Shown one piece after another: positions 41,377-53,517 of a stretch of 64,000 nt of DNA. Every line of letters starts with the position of its first letter. The stretch's first letter is position 1. A program made the translations under genes and the position numbers. Source of the stretch: Nothopassalora personata (lineage: Eukaryota > Ascomycota > Dothideomycetes > Mycosphaerellales > Mycosphaerellaceae); NCBI GenBank assembly GCA_033816765.1, contig CM066289.1, forward strand, positions 4,464,001-4,528,000. The letters are read 5' to 3'. The notes below the pieces were generated by a model that did no database searches, was not told where the DNA came from, and worked only from the letters and a program-made list of their open reading frames with translations.

Positions 41377-41623
41377 TGTTAAGTTAAGACCTTATAGGAT
41401 ACGTAGTTAGTAGCGGAGTAGAGTAAGAGATTAATCTTTAACTGGCTAATAGCTATAGGGCATGTAGCAATATATTAGGAACTAATGCGTTAATTGTGTT
41501 AGATATCTATCTAAGCTAAAGGGGAGAGAAGGTGTCTTCCGATAAGCTAAGTTATCGTAGATGCCTTAGGCTATCGGATTACAACCTAACTATTAGCTCC
41601 CCTTAAGATGCTACATCTTAACA
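41377..41623 (-). repeat. 3' LTR of copia B (247 bp)
   Basis: TGTTAAGTTAAG...ATCTTAACA; the least mutated of the four family copies at its ends. Confidence 0.9.
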
Positions 41624-44600
41624 CTCCTACTTATCTTATATAGGAGGTTACAGTCTACTCTTCTCCTATTAGTAGTATTTAGACCTCTATAATAGGTTGA
41701 GCTAGCTTATAAACCTCTAGAAGTATAGACTAGTCTTTAGCTTTATAAACCTATCTACAACTATCTTAGATGTTAGGGTGTACTTAATAGCAATAAGCCT
41801 TCTCTACTAAATTTTCCTAACAGTATTGTAGGCAATGTTAATGTACTTTAACTTATTATAAACATGTGCATCCCTTACTAGGGTAAGGGCAGCTTAGTTA
41901 TCACCTCTCAATTAGACTAGTCTTAAGCTTAATATAGTCTCCTAGTTTCTAGTAATCCTTAGTTAATAGGAATAGTCTCCTACTAACTCCGGACAGTCTA
42001 TCTCCCTTAGTAGTGAAGCTAGGAATTAGGATTGCTTTATACATGCATTTATAGCTATGTATTTAGCTTCTATTATAGATGTTACTATAGACTTTTGCTT
42101 CTTACTTATCTAGGAGACTAGTGCCCTATAGAGGAAGAAGACATACCTAAGGATAGAGACTCTATCTACTTTATCCATTGCATAATTAGAGTTACAGTAT
42201 CTAACTAGGCATCCTTCTCTATACCTAGAGAAGATAAGGCTAAGATTAGGATATAACCTTAGATATCTTATAATCTTCTTTAAAGCCTTTATGTAGTAGG
42301 TAGATAGGTCACTTACAAATGAGCTTATCCTTCCTAGGGTAAAAGCAATGTCTAGCCTTATAATTGTTACTAGCTACATCTATGTACTATTAATACTCTA
42401 GTACTCTACCTTATTACACCTCTTATCTATATAGCTTAAAGGTTTAAGAGCCTTATAGCTGTCTATAGGTAAGTGTATAGGTGCTACCTTCTTATAGTTC
42501 ATCCCTATCTTAGCAAGGTTGTCCCTAACAAAGTGTCCCTAGTTAAGTTTTAGGATTCCTCTCCTCCTGTCCCTTATAACTCTTATGCTAAGGATCTTTT
42601 TAGGTTCACTAAGATCTTTAATCTTAAAGACTTTGCTAAGTTCTCTTTTAAACTAGAGAACATCTATCAACTTTAGTGTAGCAATTGGAATGTTATCTAT
42701 ATGTGTGAGAATTATGATCTCTTTTTCCTTATAAATAAGTAGGCATAGATCCACCTCTAACTGTATAAATCCAATCTCTCTAAGCTTTGACATATAGAGT
42801 TAATTCCAATCTCTAGCTGCTTACTTAAGTCTATACAAGCTTTTAAGGATCTTAAACACTATATTTAGTGGAAGCTTAACTCCTAGTAGTAGTAACATAA
42901 AGATGTCTTTATAGAGGGTGCTTTCTATAAACGCATTGTTTACATCTACTTAGTGAAGATAGAGATCCTTCTTATACATAATAGCTATAAACACCCTAAG
43001 GGTGTCCTATCTAACTATAGGCGTAAATGTCTCTATAAAGTTAATACTAAACTTCTATAAAAAGCCCCTTACAACTAGCCTAGCCTTGAACTTTTTAATA
43101 GCTCTACTAATGCTTCTTTTAACATTAAAGACCTATCTTAACGTAACTAAGTTTGCTCCTTTTAGTGGAATAGCATTCTCCTAGGTGTTATTACTCTATA
43201 GAGCATCTAGCTCCTTCTAGATTACTTCCTTCTAAAGGTGTCCCTATTTCTTATTATTTATAGCATCCTTATAGGACTTTAGAATTAGGATCTCTTACTT
43301 GTATGCAATGACTTCTATAGTTGCTATAAAGGCCATCTCCTTAACTTCTTCTAGGAATTCACTATCCTATAGTACTAAATCATCTACTAATTGCATAGCT
43401 ATAAAGAAAGCTTAGTAGTAAGCAGTAAGGTTCTCTAAGAGGTCTATTGCTTCTCCTACTTTAGTAGCTAGTTTAGGTATAGGGACTATAGATCTTAGGG
43501 CTTTCTATTTCTATTTATAGCCCTTAACATTATAGTTAGCCCTCCTCTTACTAAGGGATAATCTAAGAGTAGTCACTTATGTCCTAGTAACATTCTTTTC
43601 CTAGAGATCTAGTAAGCTTATCTTAATTAGCTTATCGATTTTCTAAAATTCCCCTACATTCTTTAGAGGCTAGGGAAGTTACATAAATAGCTTTCTTAGC
43701 TAGGCTGTTACTAGGCTACTCTACTAAATGATTAAATAGTGAATAGGTTGCTCTAAGGATATGTCCTTCCTTAGCCTCCCTAAGGGTCTCCTAGCTAGTG
43801 CATCGCTTAATAAATTCAATTTTATAACATTAAGATCTATATTACCTCTAGGTTAGTCCTTAAAGAAGTCTACACGTATGTGTTGTTTAACAGCTTTTGT
43901 TTCTAGTTCCTAAAAGAGCTAGGCCTTAGCTATGTTTTTAACGTATCTAACAAACACTGCTTCTTTACCTCTATTTATTAGTTTATTACTTCTTACCTAT
44001 TAAGGCTAGGATCTTATGTCTATGTAGACAATAGCTTTATATCCCTAAATCTTTAAATGGTTAATAGTTAGCTTAATACCATTAAAGGCTTTATCTAGTG
44101 AAACCTTGAACCTATTATAGTCTAGACTATTTAGTAGTTTATTCCTTATGTAGGTTTAGGCTTCTAGTGCTTTAGGCTAGAATTCAATTGGCATCTTAGC
44201 CTCTTTAAGCATTGCCCTTATAGAGTCTTCTAAGGTTTATATTGACCTTTCAACTAGTCTATTTTAGAGCGAGTTATATACCTTAGTATGCTCTAGCCCA
44301 ATTCCTAAATCCTTCTCCCACTACTTAACTAATACAATAAGTTCCCTTATATTGTTAAGCCTAACTGCTTTCAACTGTGCTAATGATTTCCTCTCTGCCT
44401 TAATCTTCTAGTTCTAGAGAGTAACTAGAGCATCTTCTCTTTTCTTAAGAGGATAGGTCCACTTTTTTCTAGAGAAGTTGTTAATAATCTTAAGCTAGTA
44501 TTTGAACCCTAGCCTTAATGTTAGCAGTAGACCACATATGTTAATAGATATAAGGGTAAGTCTTTTAGGTTTTCTCTTAGTAACTTTACCTTTATACTTC

Positions 44601-46727
44601 TTTATCTTTACTATTAAACACACTCTACACTAGTGGAAGCCATCCCTAGGAACAGGAATAGGTTCTTTTAAGTCTATGACCTTATAAAGATTCTAGAGTA
44701 AGTTCTTCCTAAAGTGTGCAAATCTTCTATGCTAAAGCTCCTACTGTTTTAGGTTAGTCTCTAATTTAGCAGTTATAAAGGCATTCTCTATTAGTAGTGC
44801 ATATAATAAGTGATGTGCCCTTTTTTTAGTAGAGGAGAAATCTTATTAATGAATAGAACCCCCCTAAGGAGCCTTATCTAGATAACAGTTTAGCTAGAGG
44901 GGGATACAAGAGAAAATGAAGGAGGTTAGACACTAAACTGCTTACTAAACTAGTTCTAAGAAACTAGGTTTACCCCTAGCTTAGGTATAAGTAGGACATC
45001 TTCTAAAACAACTTTCCTACTAGATCTCCTACTTATCTCTATAGTCCTAATATAAGTGGCTAACAAATGTCCACCTCCCACTTTAATCTATTTCTTCTTT
45101 ATTAAGGGAGTTATAGATCTAAAGAGGCAGTTCTAGTTAGTTATATAGGATAAAGCATAAGAATTAAGTAACTACTCTAATAAGGGGAACTTGCCTTGGA
45201 CTTCTATAGTTAAGTAAGCTACTTTATTATACTTATTATTATTAGACATTGTCTTCTAGGATAAGTTGCATAAGTTAGGTGGCTCTTAGGTAGAGAAACC
45301 TTTCCTAGTCTTCCTTATTTTAGAGGAAGGAGACTAGGCCTAGTTCTTCTAGAGTAACAGCATATTAGAGCTAAGTTTCTTCACCATTTTCTTAAGTTCC
45401 TCTATAGAGGACTTCTCTCTTAGTATTCTTCTTAAAGATGGTAGTAGAGATCTTCTCTTCTTAACATATATTATATTCTAGGAGGATAGTGCTTAGGAAT
45501 AAGATCTAAGGACCTTCTTTACCTTAGAGAGACTAGGGCAGTCCTTAATAAGATAGTCCTTCTTATAGAGAAGGTAGGAAAGTGATCTTACCTAACCTAA
45601 GGGCCTAACCTAGGTGGCTACTATACTATACTTAGCCTTAGAGGGATTCAATCTAGCCTCTTAAGCCTTAAGGATCTTTAAGGTCCTTTTATGATCTATC
45701 TTTAGCTAAGCTATAATGGTATCCCTAGCTACATAGTAGTTAGGTAGCAGTAAGTTTAAAAGCTAGGTTATTCTTATATTAGCTTTCCTATAGTGCTAGC
45801 CCTCTAGGTTAATATTAGCAATCCTCCTTCTAAGAGACACTAGGTGTGCCTATGCAGATCTAATAGTGAACTCTTCACTTATCTTAAAGTTTATAAACTG
45901 TTTTATAAGCTTATGTGCATAGGTTAGTAACACCTAGCTATACTTATTCTAGAGATGTACCTATATCTTAGTAGCTTTTCTAGATTCGTAAGGGCCCTTA
46001 AGCTTAAATTTATCTTCTTCTATAATCCTACTTAGGATACTAAAGCTACAAGCTGCATTTTGTTTTATCTATGTTAGTATATTAAGAATCTCTTTAATCT
46101 TAGTCTCTTCCTAGAGTTTTAGGTTCTTGCCCTTAATGTTGTTAAATAACACTTCTAACAGGTTATTAATTGCAAAGAATGCTAACTGGCTCTCTATCTT
46201 GTATCTCTAAAGGTTAAACCATCTCTTCTAGTTGTCTCTCCTAAGAATTGGGATTTTGGTTCCCTTCTCTTCTCCTTTCTCTTAGTATAAATCTATAATA
46301 AATTGAATGTAATGAAACAAGGTGTATATGCTTTAAAGTCGTAGCTTAGGTCCTACTAAGGCTTTTAGTATAGAATAGTAAGGTTCGTAGGTGTAGATAC
46401 TAAGGCCTACTTAGTAGGGTAAAGAAAGAGCGGTATAGTCTCGGAGCTAGGACACAGGTCTATCTCTCCTAGTAGAGTTCTAAATGACTTACTTAAAGTC
46501 CTTCTTAATAGTATCTCGATGCAGTTCTACCTATAGAGTGTCTTTAAGGTATTAGCTTATAGTAAGCCGTATAGAGTCCTTTTCTAGATTACCTATTACT
46601 TAGTATTAAACTAAGCTCCTTAATAGGATAGATAGGGTAGACTTCTACTTCCTAGATGTTTTCTACTATAATAGCAAGGGATACAAGTAACCTATACTAA
46701 TATAGGTTACTCTTACTCCTATATAAA
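41624..46727 (-). pseudogene. RIP-mutated copia B gag-pol
   Basis: Minus-strand reading, right to left: gag region about 45000-46700, protease/integrase about 43600-44900, RT with the H-x-V-D-V-N-N-A-F block near 42920-42960, RNase H with S-K-K-Q and E-A-x-Y-I-A near 42060-42120. Stops are frequent and of RIP type. Domain order fits Ty1/copia. No intact frame. Confidence 0.8.
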
Positions 46728-46741
46728 CTCGGGCTCATAAC
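46728..46741 (-). promoter_or_regulatory. Primer-binding site of copia B (half initiator tRNA-Met)
   Basis: The minus strand reads GTTATGAGCCCGAG one base after the 5' LTR, the same anticodon-arm complement as in copia A. Confidence 0.8.
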
Positions 46742-46742
46742 C

Positions 46743-46989
46743 TATTAAGTTAAGACCTTATAGGATACGTAGTTAGTAGCGGAGTAGAGTAAGAGATTAA
46801 TCTTTAACTAGCTAATAGCTACAGGGCATATAGCAATATATTAGGAACCAATGCGTTAATTGTATTAGATGTCTATCTAAGCTAAAGGGGAGAGAAGGTG
46901 TCTTCCGATAAGCTAAGTTATCGTAGATACCTTAGGCTATCGGATTATAACCTAACTGTTAGCTCCCCTTAAGATACTACATCTTAATA
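46743..46989 (-). repeat. 5' LTR of copia B (247 bp)
   Basis: Same family as 41377-41623; both ends show TG-to-TA and CA-to-TA changes. Confidence 0.9.
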
Positions 46990-47225
46990 GGTATATTAAT
47001 AGTTTACTACGGGAGTATCTAGATAATTTTGCCTCTACGTATACTAACGACGTAGTAATCCACTTAGATAGGTTAAAAGAGTACTACTTTTAGAAGGTTT
47101 ATATCGTTCTCTAGAAGCTTTAGGACGGAGACCTATTCTTAGATCTAGTAAAGTACGAGCTTACTAAGAAGAAGATTAAGTACCTAGGATTTATTATATA
47201 TACTAACGGGAAAGACGTAGGAATA
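46990..47225 (+). pseudogene. RIP-mutated gypsy D RT (segment 2)
   Basis: Takes up the RT frame where copia B interrupted it. The YxDD box appears as Y-T-N-D near 47045, one Asp turned to Asn. Ends at GAATA, the target site of the split solo LTR, and resumes at 61998. Confidence 0.85.
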
Positions 47226-47248
47226 TATTACGGTTCGGGTTAAGCTAC
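47226..47248 (+). repeat. Family F solo LTR, left piece (TSD GAATA)
   Basis: TATTACGG start preceded by GAATA (47221-47225). The rest of the LTR lies at 61594-61997, separated by gypsy E. Confidence 0.85.
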
Positions 47249-47444
47249 TATTAAGGGATGTCGTAATATATAGTACGCCTACGACCTACTAGTCGTAGAT
47301 GAACTAATTCTTACCTTTTATTTAAGACGCATCGCGCGTCGTAAGGTGTACGTATACGTGTTACGTGCGGCTTAGTAGCCGGTCGCGACCGCATGTCGTA
47401 TATAAGGCTACATATAAGGGTTAGCTACGGGGCTACCCCTTACA
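47249..47444 (-). repeat. 3' LTR of gypsy E (196 bp)
   Basis: TATTAAGGGATG...CCTTACA; matches 61393-61588 apart from RIP-type changes. A purine-rich tract (GGGAGGGGAGG on the minus strand) lies just inside it. Confidence 0.9.
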
Positions 47445-47745
47445 ATTACCTCCCCTCCCGTACGAGCTGTCCTTAGCTCGCTAGTTGCTACGTAGAGGTT
47501 CCTACGTACTTCTAGAACTATAGTTGCTATACGGCCTATATGCGGGTTACGTACGTATCGTTATGTAGGTATAGGTAAGTAAGGTTTAGTTACTATGCCG
47601 ACGTAGCTAGTTAGGGGTATAAAACTCTAGCCTAACCTAGCCCTATTCTCCTAGTACGTTCCCTAGCGTACTACCTCCGTTATACTACTACTACGTACCC
47701 GTACCGTACCCTTACCGTAAGCGCCTCGCTAGCATTATTATTATT

Positions 47746-48681
47746 ATGTCTAACGGGCCCTCCTCGCCTCCGTCCTCTAGCCGCTCCGCCTCCTCCCGTA
47801 GCATTAGTAGCGATAGTACTACTAGTACCTTAGAAGACGAGCGCCGCTAGGCGGCTCTAGTACGCGACGCACCTAGAACGCCTAGTAGTCGTAAGCGACT
47901 AGTATCCCCCTCGTAGCTACTAACGCCCTCGCCCGCTACTAAGCTCTCGTAGAGGATTAATATATACATACGGTACCTCCTATACTTCGTTAAGGGTAAG
48001 TCTCTACGCGCGCCGCCTACGATCCGTATACTAACTACTTACTAGACGAAGCCGATAACTGTAATAGTGTTACTACCGGCGAGCTCCTAAAGAAGTGCGG
48101 CCGCTATAGGCGTAATAGATATAAGTGCGAGCCTAATACTAGCTATACTATCGCCTCGCTAGTAAGCCGTCTACGCGCCGCGCGCTCCTAGCGCGACTTC
48201 CTTACGGCTATAATAGGCTAGGCGCCTATAGACCTCTAGTAGTAGGAGCTAGTAGAGTAGATCCGCCTATGTGCCTAGCTAGGTAACGACATTACGGAGG
48301 TAAGTCGCTACTTCGCTCCTACGAGTCGACTACTACTCGCGGGGGGGCTCTAGTACGTCTCCTATACTTCGGCTAACCCTTTCTATAGGCTATTAGGCAG
48401 TTTAATGCCTATAAGTATAAGCGTACCGGGGAGACCCGTATACGTGCCCCCGCCGCCGCTACTACTACCGCCGCCCCCGCCGCCGTAGCCCTTACGCTCT
48501 AATAGGAGTAGAACCGCGCCCTTAATAGGCTATTCGAACTCGGCCGCGCCGTAAGTCGTATATTCCTCGTATACGTGTACCCTACTAACCGTAGTCCTAG
48601 TTCCTATAGGCGTAGAATATTAACACTACCGCCGCCGACTAGGCATTCCTACCTAAGTTACTACGCGACGACGATAACTAA
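47746..48681 (+). pseudogene. Antisense spliced Cys-motif gene of gypsy E (RIP-mutated)
   Basis: Four candidate plus-strand exons: 47746-47995, 48046-48299, 48389-48550, 48601-48681. Introns of 50, 89 and 50 bases each start GTAAGT, have CTAAC near the 3' end and end in TAG. Joining the exons gives 249 codons in one frame, with stops only of TAG/TAA type; unspliced, the frame shifts. The product has a Ser-rich N-terminus, a Cys/Arg cluster (C-x2-[Y from C]-x6-C with Lys before the last Cys, 48096-48128), a Pro/Ala run and a Gln/Asn-rich region. It is convergent with pol, which ends near 48790. Antisense orientation explains why introns survive retrotransposition. Function unknown. Confidence 0.6.
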
Positions 48682-48784
48682 GGCGCTCGCCTTATACGCT
48701 ACTCGCGGGCTCCTCGCCTACTACTACTCTACGTGGCCCCTAGTAGGCGCGCTACTCTTTAGCTTTTGTTTTGTTTATAGTTAA

Positions 48785-51700
48785 GAAAAGTTTTATTTAT
48801 GCTCTAGTACTCCTATACTAGTCTTATTTGCTTCTCCTTAACGCCTTATAGTTGGCTACTATACGATCCGCATTCGCGAGGCCCTCCGCCGGTTCCTAGC
48901 TATTATACTCCTCTAGCTAGTCCTTCTACTAGACTAGATACTATAGCTTACCCTTACGCTTACGCATATCTAGTACTACCTCTACCTTATACTCTCCGTC
49001 CTTATTAGCTAGAGGGGGTACGGGTCCATCCTTATCGCTACCGATATACGGCTCGAGGAGAGAGATATAGAAGACATTATAGAGCCTTAAGTCGGCTAGT
49101 AGCGCTAGGCGGTACGCCTACGAACCGATAGCGTCCGTAATGCGGTATAGGCCGATAAACTTCGGACCTATCTTCTTCTTTAGTACTACTAACTTAAGGT
49201 TCTTCGTTAATAATAGGACTAAGTTACCTACGCGGTAGGTCTTAGCTTAGTAGGTCTTATTATAGTAGCGAGCCTAGCTTTCTACTATAGCCTTCTATCG
49301 CTCCTCGAGTATAGCGCGTAGTTTTCGTATACGACTCGTAGCTATTACCGCTACTAGTACTTCCCCCCCCCTAGGTCTCGTCTCGAGATCTAGTTAGTAT
49401 AGGGGCAATCTTAGGTCGCTAACCGCACGCTATCTCGAACGGACTTATCCGTAGTGTTAGGTAGATACTATTATTAGCTACAAATTTAGTAACTTTAAGC
49501 TACTTAGCCTACTTAGTTTAATTGTTACTATAGTAATAACGAAGATATTATTCGAGGGTTTAGTTTACCCTCTTAGTTTAGCCGTTAGTCTAAGGGTAAA
49601 AGGCCGTAGATAGCTTACGCTTTACACGCGCCTCGAAGTAGAAGTTACTCTAAAACTAACTAGTAAAGACCGGACCTCGGTCGCTTACTATACCTAACGG
49701 GACACTATAGTATCGCACGACTTCGTCTCGTAGGAGCCTCGTAAGCTCTACGGCTATGTAAGTCTTCGTCGTCGGGATGTATAAGCTTATTTTTAAGTAG
49801 CGATCGACTATTACTAGGATCGTATTATATACGTAACCGGCTCGCGTACTTAGAGGTAGGTCCGTAATAAAATCTATAGTAATTTCCTACTACGGCCGCT
49901 CCGGTCTAGGAAGCGGTTATAGCCTACTATAGGGTCGATAGCGTTTAGCCTTCGAACCCTAGTAGGTTCTATAGGCTTAGATGTATTACTTCACGTCCGT
50001 ACTAAGTAAGTCCTACTAATAATTACGTCGTAATAGCTCTTTAGTCTTAGTTCTTCTAAAGTAACCCGCGAGGACGTCGTCGTAGTATATACGAATTAGA
50101 TACGACCTAATTGCGTAATCCCTAGGTACTACGATCGCGTCTCCGTAGTACATAAGGTTATCCTTTATATACTATCCCTTAGCGTCCCTCGCGCTTAGCG
50201 CCTACGCTAAGTATACGATACACTAGTCGTCTTACTACTACGCGATCTTTATTAAGAGTAGGATTAACTTACCCGTCGAGCTATAAGCTTAACCCTATAT
50301 TACTATAGCGTACACTACTACTAGTAACGACGGCTTATCTTAATAGGGAAGGTTACCTCTCCGCACTACTATTACCGCGCCTATGTCGCCCTATATTGCC
50401 TCGTAGGTAGTAAGCGCGCGCTTTACCGTCGGCTCGCTTATCCCTTCTAGAGACTCCTTCTAGAAAGATAGCTTACTTTATAAGGTAGGTAGTAAGTTCG
50501 AAGTATATTACTGTTAGGAACCGCTGTACGTTATCACAACTCGGACTTGGATCTTTGCAGGGATGTCTCAATCAGTTATGAAGGTAGTGGTTCCAAACAG
50601 TATATAGTGTATACTTAAAATGAGTTGAGCACGAGGCTCCTATCTATACTCGTAAAGAAGCGTCGTCTATATAGTGCCATGTCTTGGCGTGACTGATCAG
50701 TCGGATCAGTTGATCTGTCCTGCTCTCTCTGCTCTGTTACAGAGCACGCAGATCGGAGAGAGCACTCTGCATATCGGATCCTTCCACTAGTGTGTAGGCA
50801 TCGATTGGTTGGCTGGAGCTTCTCCGGATCGATCCGTAACAATTACGTTATAGCTACGTAGTTACTACGTCTCGAAGGCGCGTCGGCTAGGTTAGTCTTA
50901 CCCGGCCGATGCTCTACTATAAAATTAAAAGACTATAGGAACGTAGCCTATCGAGCTTACTGCCCATTTAGCTACTTTACTATTATAAAGCCCTATAGGT
51001 TAGCGTAGTCGACTAGTACTCGTACCGTATACGTAGCGCCCTCTAAGTATAGCCTCTAATGCTTAAAAGCCTTAACTACTATAAGTAGCTCCTAATCGTA
51101 CGTCTCGTAGTTATACTCGGCTAGTATTATCTTACGTAAATAGAACGCGATAGGATGCTACTTAGTACTAAACAATTAGGATATAATACCTACGATCGCG
51201 AAACCTAACGCGTCGGTTTCGACTCGCGTGCGTAGCGTAGGATCGAAGTACCTAAGTATTAGTGTACCTAAGAATCCGGCCTTAAGCTATCGAAACGCCT
51301 ACTCTTCGCTTAAGGTCTACGTAAGAGGGCCCTACTTCTTACCGTCCTTAGATCCCTTTAGTAGGTCCGTTAGGGGCTTATAGACCCTTAAGTATCCTTC
51401 TATAAAACGCCGGTAGAAGTTATAAAACCTAAGGAAGGACTAGACCTTATAAAAGGTCGTAGGTATAGGCTATTCCTCGATAGCGGCTACCCTGCTCCTA
51501 TCTATTGATACGCCTACGGCGCTTACGATAAACCTAAGGAACTCTATACTCTCCTAGAAGAAGTAATACTTCTTAGGGTTTGCGAATAGAGTAAACTTCC
51601 GTAGCCTCGTAAGTACTTTGCGTACGGCTCGTACGTGTACCTTACGCGTCTCGCTATAGATAAGGATATTATCTAGGTAGACTACGTAAATGTTATTAAC

Positions 51701-52830
51701 TAAGCCGGTTAGCGCCTTGTTAATATACCCTTAAAAGGTTACTAGTGCGTTAGTTAACCCGAACGGCATTACTAGGTACTCGTAGTATCCGTATCGCGTG
51801 CGAAACGTAGTCTTCTACTTATCGCCTCGCTTAATAGGGATATAATAGTAGGCGTCCTTTAAATCGATTATAGTAAAGAACCTAGAGCCTAATAGCCTAT
51901 CTAGCGTCTCGCTAATTAGGGGTAGGGGGTATCGGTTCTTTACTATAATCTCATTTAAGCCTCTATAGTCTATATAGAGCCTAAGGGTACCGTCTTTCTT
52001 TAGTACGAACAAGATAGGCGCACCCGCCTCGCTTACGGACCGCTTAATCTAGCCCTTCTCTATCGCCTCGGCGATATACTTCTTTAAAGCCTCTAACTCC
52101 GTAATAGATTAATAGTATAGCGGCTTAAAGGGGGGTTTCTTTCCTTTAACGAGATTAATCGTATACTTAACCCCGTTAGGTAGCTTACGCTTCGTACGCT
52201 TATTAGGTACGTATATATCTCGGAAGTTAGCGAACTCTTTAGGCTAGTTTAAGCCTTCTCCTTCGTCGGACGCTATAGTAACCGTACGAACACTTATAGT
52301 ATATACCTACTCTAAGTTGCTAAGATCCTTAAGGAACTCGCTTACGCTACGCTACTTTACCGTATACGTCTCCGCGCCGTAGAACTACTAGTCCTTATAA
52401 TCGCTCTTTACGATCCGATTACGGTACCTCTAGGGTCTACCTAAAATTACTAATAGCCTACCTATAGGTACCGCGTAGTAGATAGCGTTACTTACGCGCT
52501 CTACTCCCGCGTTATTAGCGAGTCGTAGCCGAACCGTAAAGGCGCCGTAGCAATACCCTAGGTTATACGTATACGACTCTAACTTCGGTAGCCTTACCCT
52601 ATTAATAGGTTATATTTAATGTCGGAGTACATACTTATACGACACTAGGCTAAGATCCGTATAGTTATCTAGGAGAAACGTAGCCTCGCGAAAGCCCTTA
52701 CGAGTCTCGACTACGCCTCGTAAGTAACGCGCTAGATACATATCTACTCGCCTTAAAGGGTCGACTTTAGGAAAACTCGGACTTAGGAGCGACCTACTTC
52801 TAGTCCTCTACCTTTTCCCTAGTCGCTACC
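48785..52830 (-). pseudogene. RIP-mutated gypsy E pol
   Basis: Minus-strand reading. Chromodomain: 48840-49000, core still clear. Integrase: about 49480-50500, partly split by the solo LTR at 50512. RNase H: about 50950-51330. RT: 51600-52060, with a 65-codon open stretch (51815-52012) holding the D-Y-R-G-L-N block and the YLDD box as YLDN near 51675. The protease region is upstream, about 52400-52650. Dead through many RIP stops. Confidence 0.82.
50512..50841 (-). repeat. Solo LTR, family G (330 bp), TSD ATTAC
   Basis: TGTTAGGAACCGC...CCGTAACA, flanked by ATTAC at 50507-50511 and 50842-50846. Much less RIP-mutated than the copy at 25038-25362. A minus-strand open frame inside it is a chance frame. 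Orientation is not certain. Confidence 0.9.
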
Positions 52831-53356
52831 CTTCTTAGTTAGAGCCTTCGTAGCGTCTACCCTACGAACCGCTTACGCGTTACGGTCCTTCTATAGGTAC
52901 CTATTCGGGTAATCCGTCTTAATGTAACCCTTCTTATAGCATCTATAGTACTCCGCTTTAGTCCTATCGAAGGTTATAGACGATCCGCCGGCGTCCCGCT
53001 AGTAACTCGTACCCGGGTCGCGCGACGCCTAACTATACTTCTACTACTTCGAGCTACGATCGCTTCGCCCTTAGTCGCCCTTAGTCTCTCGCCTACGGCG
53101 ACTATACTACCCGCGGTCGTACCCTCCGCTACTACGCTCCGTGCTTTTAATACGCGAAGCTAGGATTACTAGTTCCTCTCTAGTTATTAGGATGTTATAA
53201 AACTTACCGATTACGGACCGTAGGCTAGGCGTAAGCTTAGCGAGCATGTGTCGTACGCGTTACGCCTCCGTATAGTCCCCTAACTAATCCTCTATAACAT
53301 CTAGCTTAGTCGTAAACTAACGTACTATCTAGTTATCCTTCTATTTTACCGCCTTA
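52831..53356 (-). pseudogene. RIP-mutated gypsy E gag, C-terminal part
   Basis: The minus strand shows a zinc knuckle near 52920-52965 with two Cys and the His turned to Tyr, one Cys kept. The gag N-terminal part continues at 60763-61392 on the other side of chromovirus 3. Confidence 0.75.
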
Positions 53357-53517
53357 TGTAAGGGCACCTGCTTAGGTAGTACGAAGTTGTTAGACAAGCT
53401 ATCTAAGAGGTGCGCGAGGCGCGAGAAGTTAATATACAAGCCGAGGCACGCGGGTCGGCCCGGGCCCGGTCACGTAACTCGCCACGTTCACTCGCTGTGC
53501 GGCCATGGGCCGTCACA
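53357..53517 (-). repeat. 3' LTR of chromovirus 3 (161 bp)
   Basis: On the minus strand TGTGACGGCC...GCCCTTACA. Contains the last 38 pol codons and the self-priming segment GTCTAACAA (53395-53387). Confidence 0.95.

Larger units (their letters stand above)
41377..46989 (-). mobile_element. Copia B: full-length RIP-mutated Ty1/copia
   Basis: Minus-strand element with a 247-bp LTR at each end, an initiator-tRNA primer site next to the 5' LTR, and copia pol in between. The flanks are GGTAG and GGTAT, a near-perfect 5-bp target duplication. Removing it restores the gypsy D RT frame. Confidence 0.88.

Noticed and set aside
42980..43200. A 60-codon plus-strand gene at 43002-43184
   Set aside because: It is antisense to RT of copia B and has no start context or domain; a chance gap between RIP stops.
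50615..50842. A 75-codon minus-strand gene
   Set aside because: It lies wholly within a solo LTR with a clear target duplication and has no domain.
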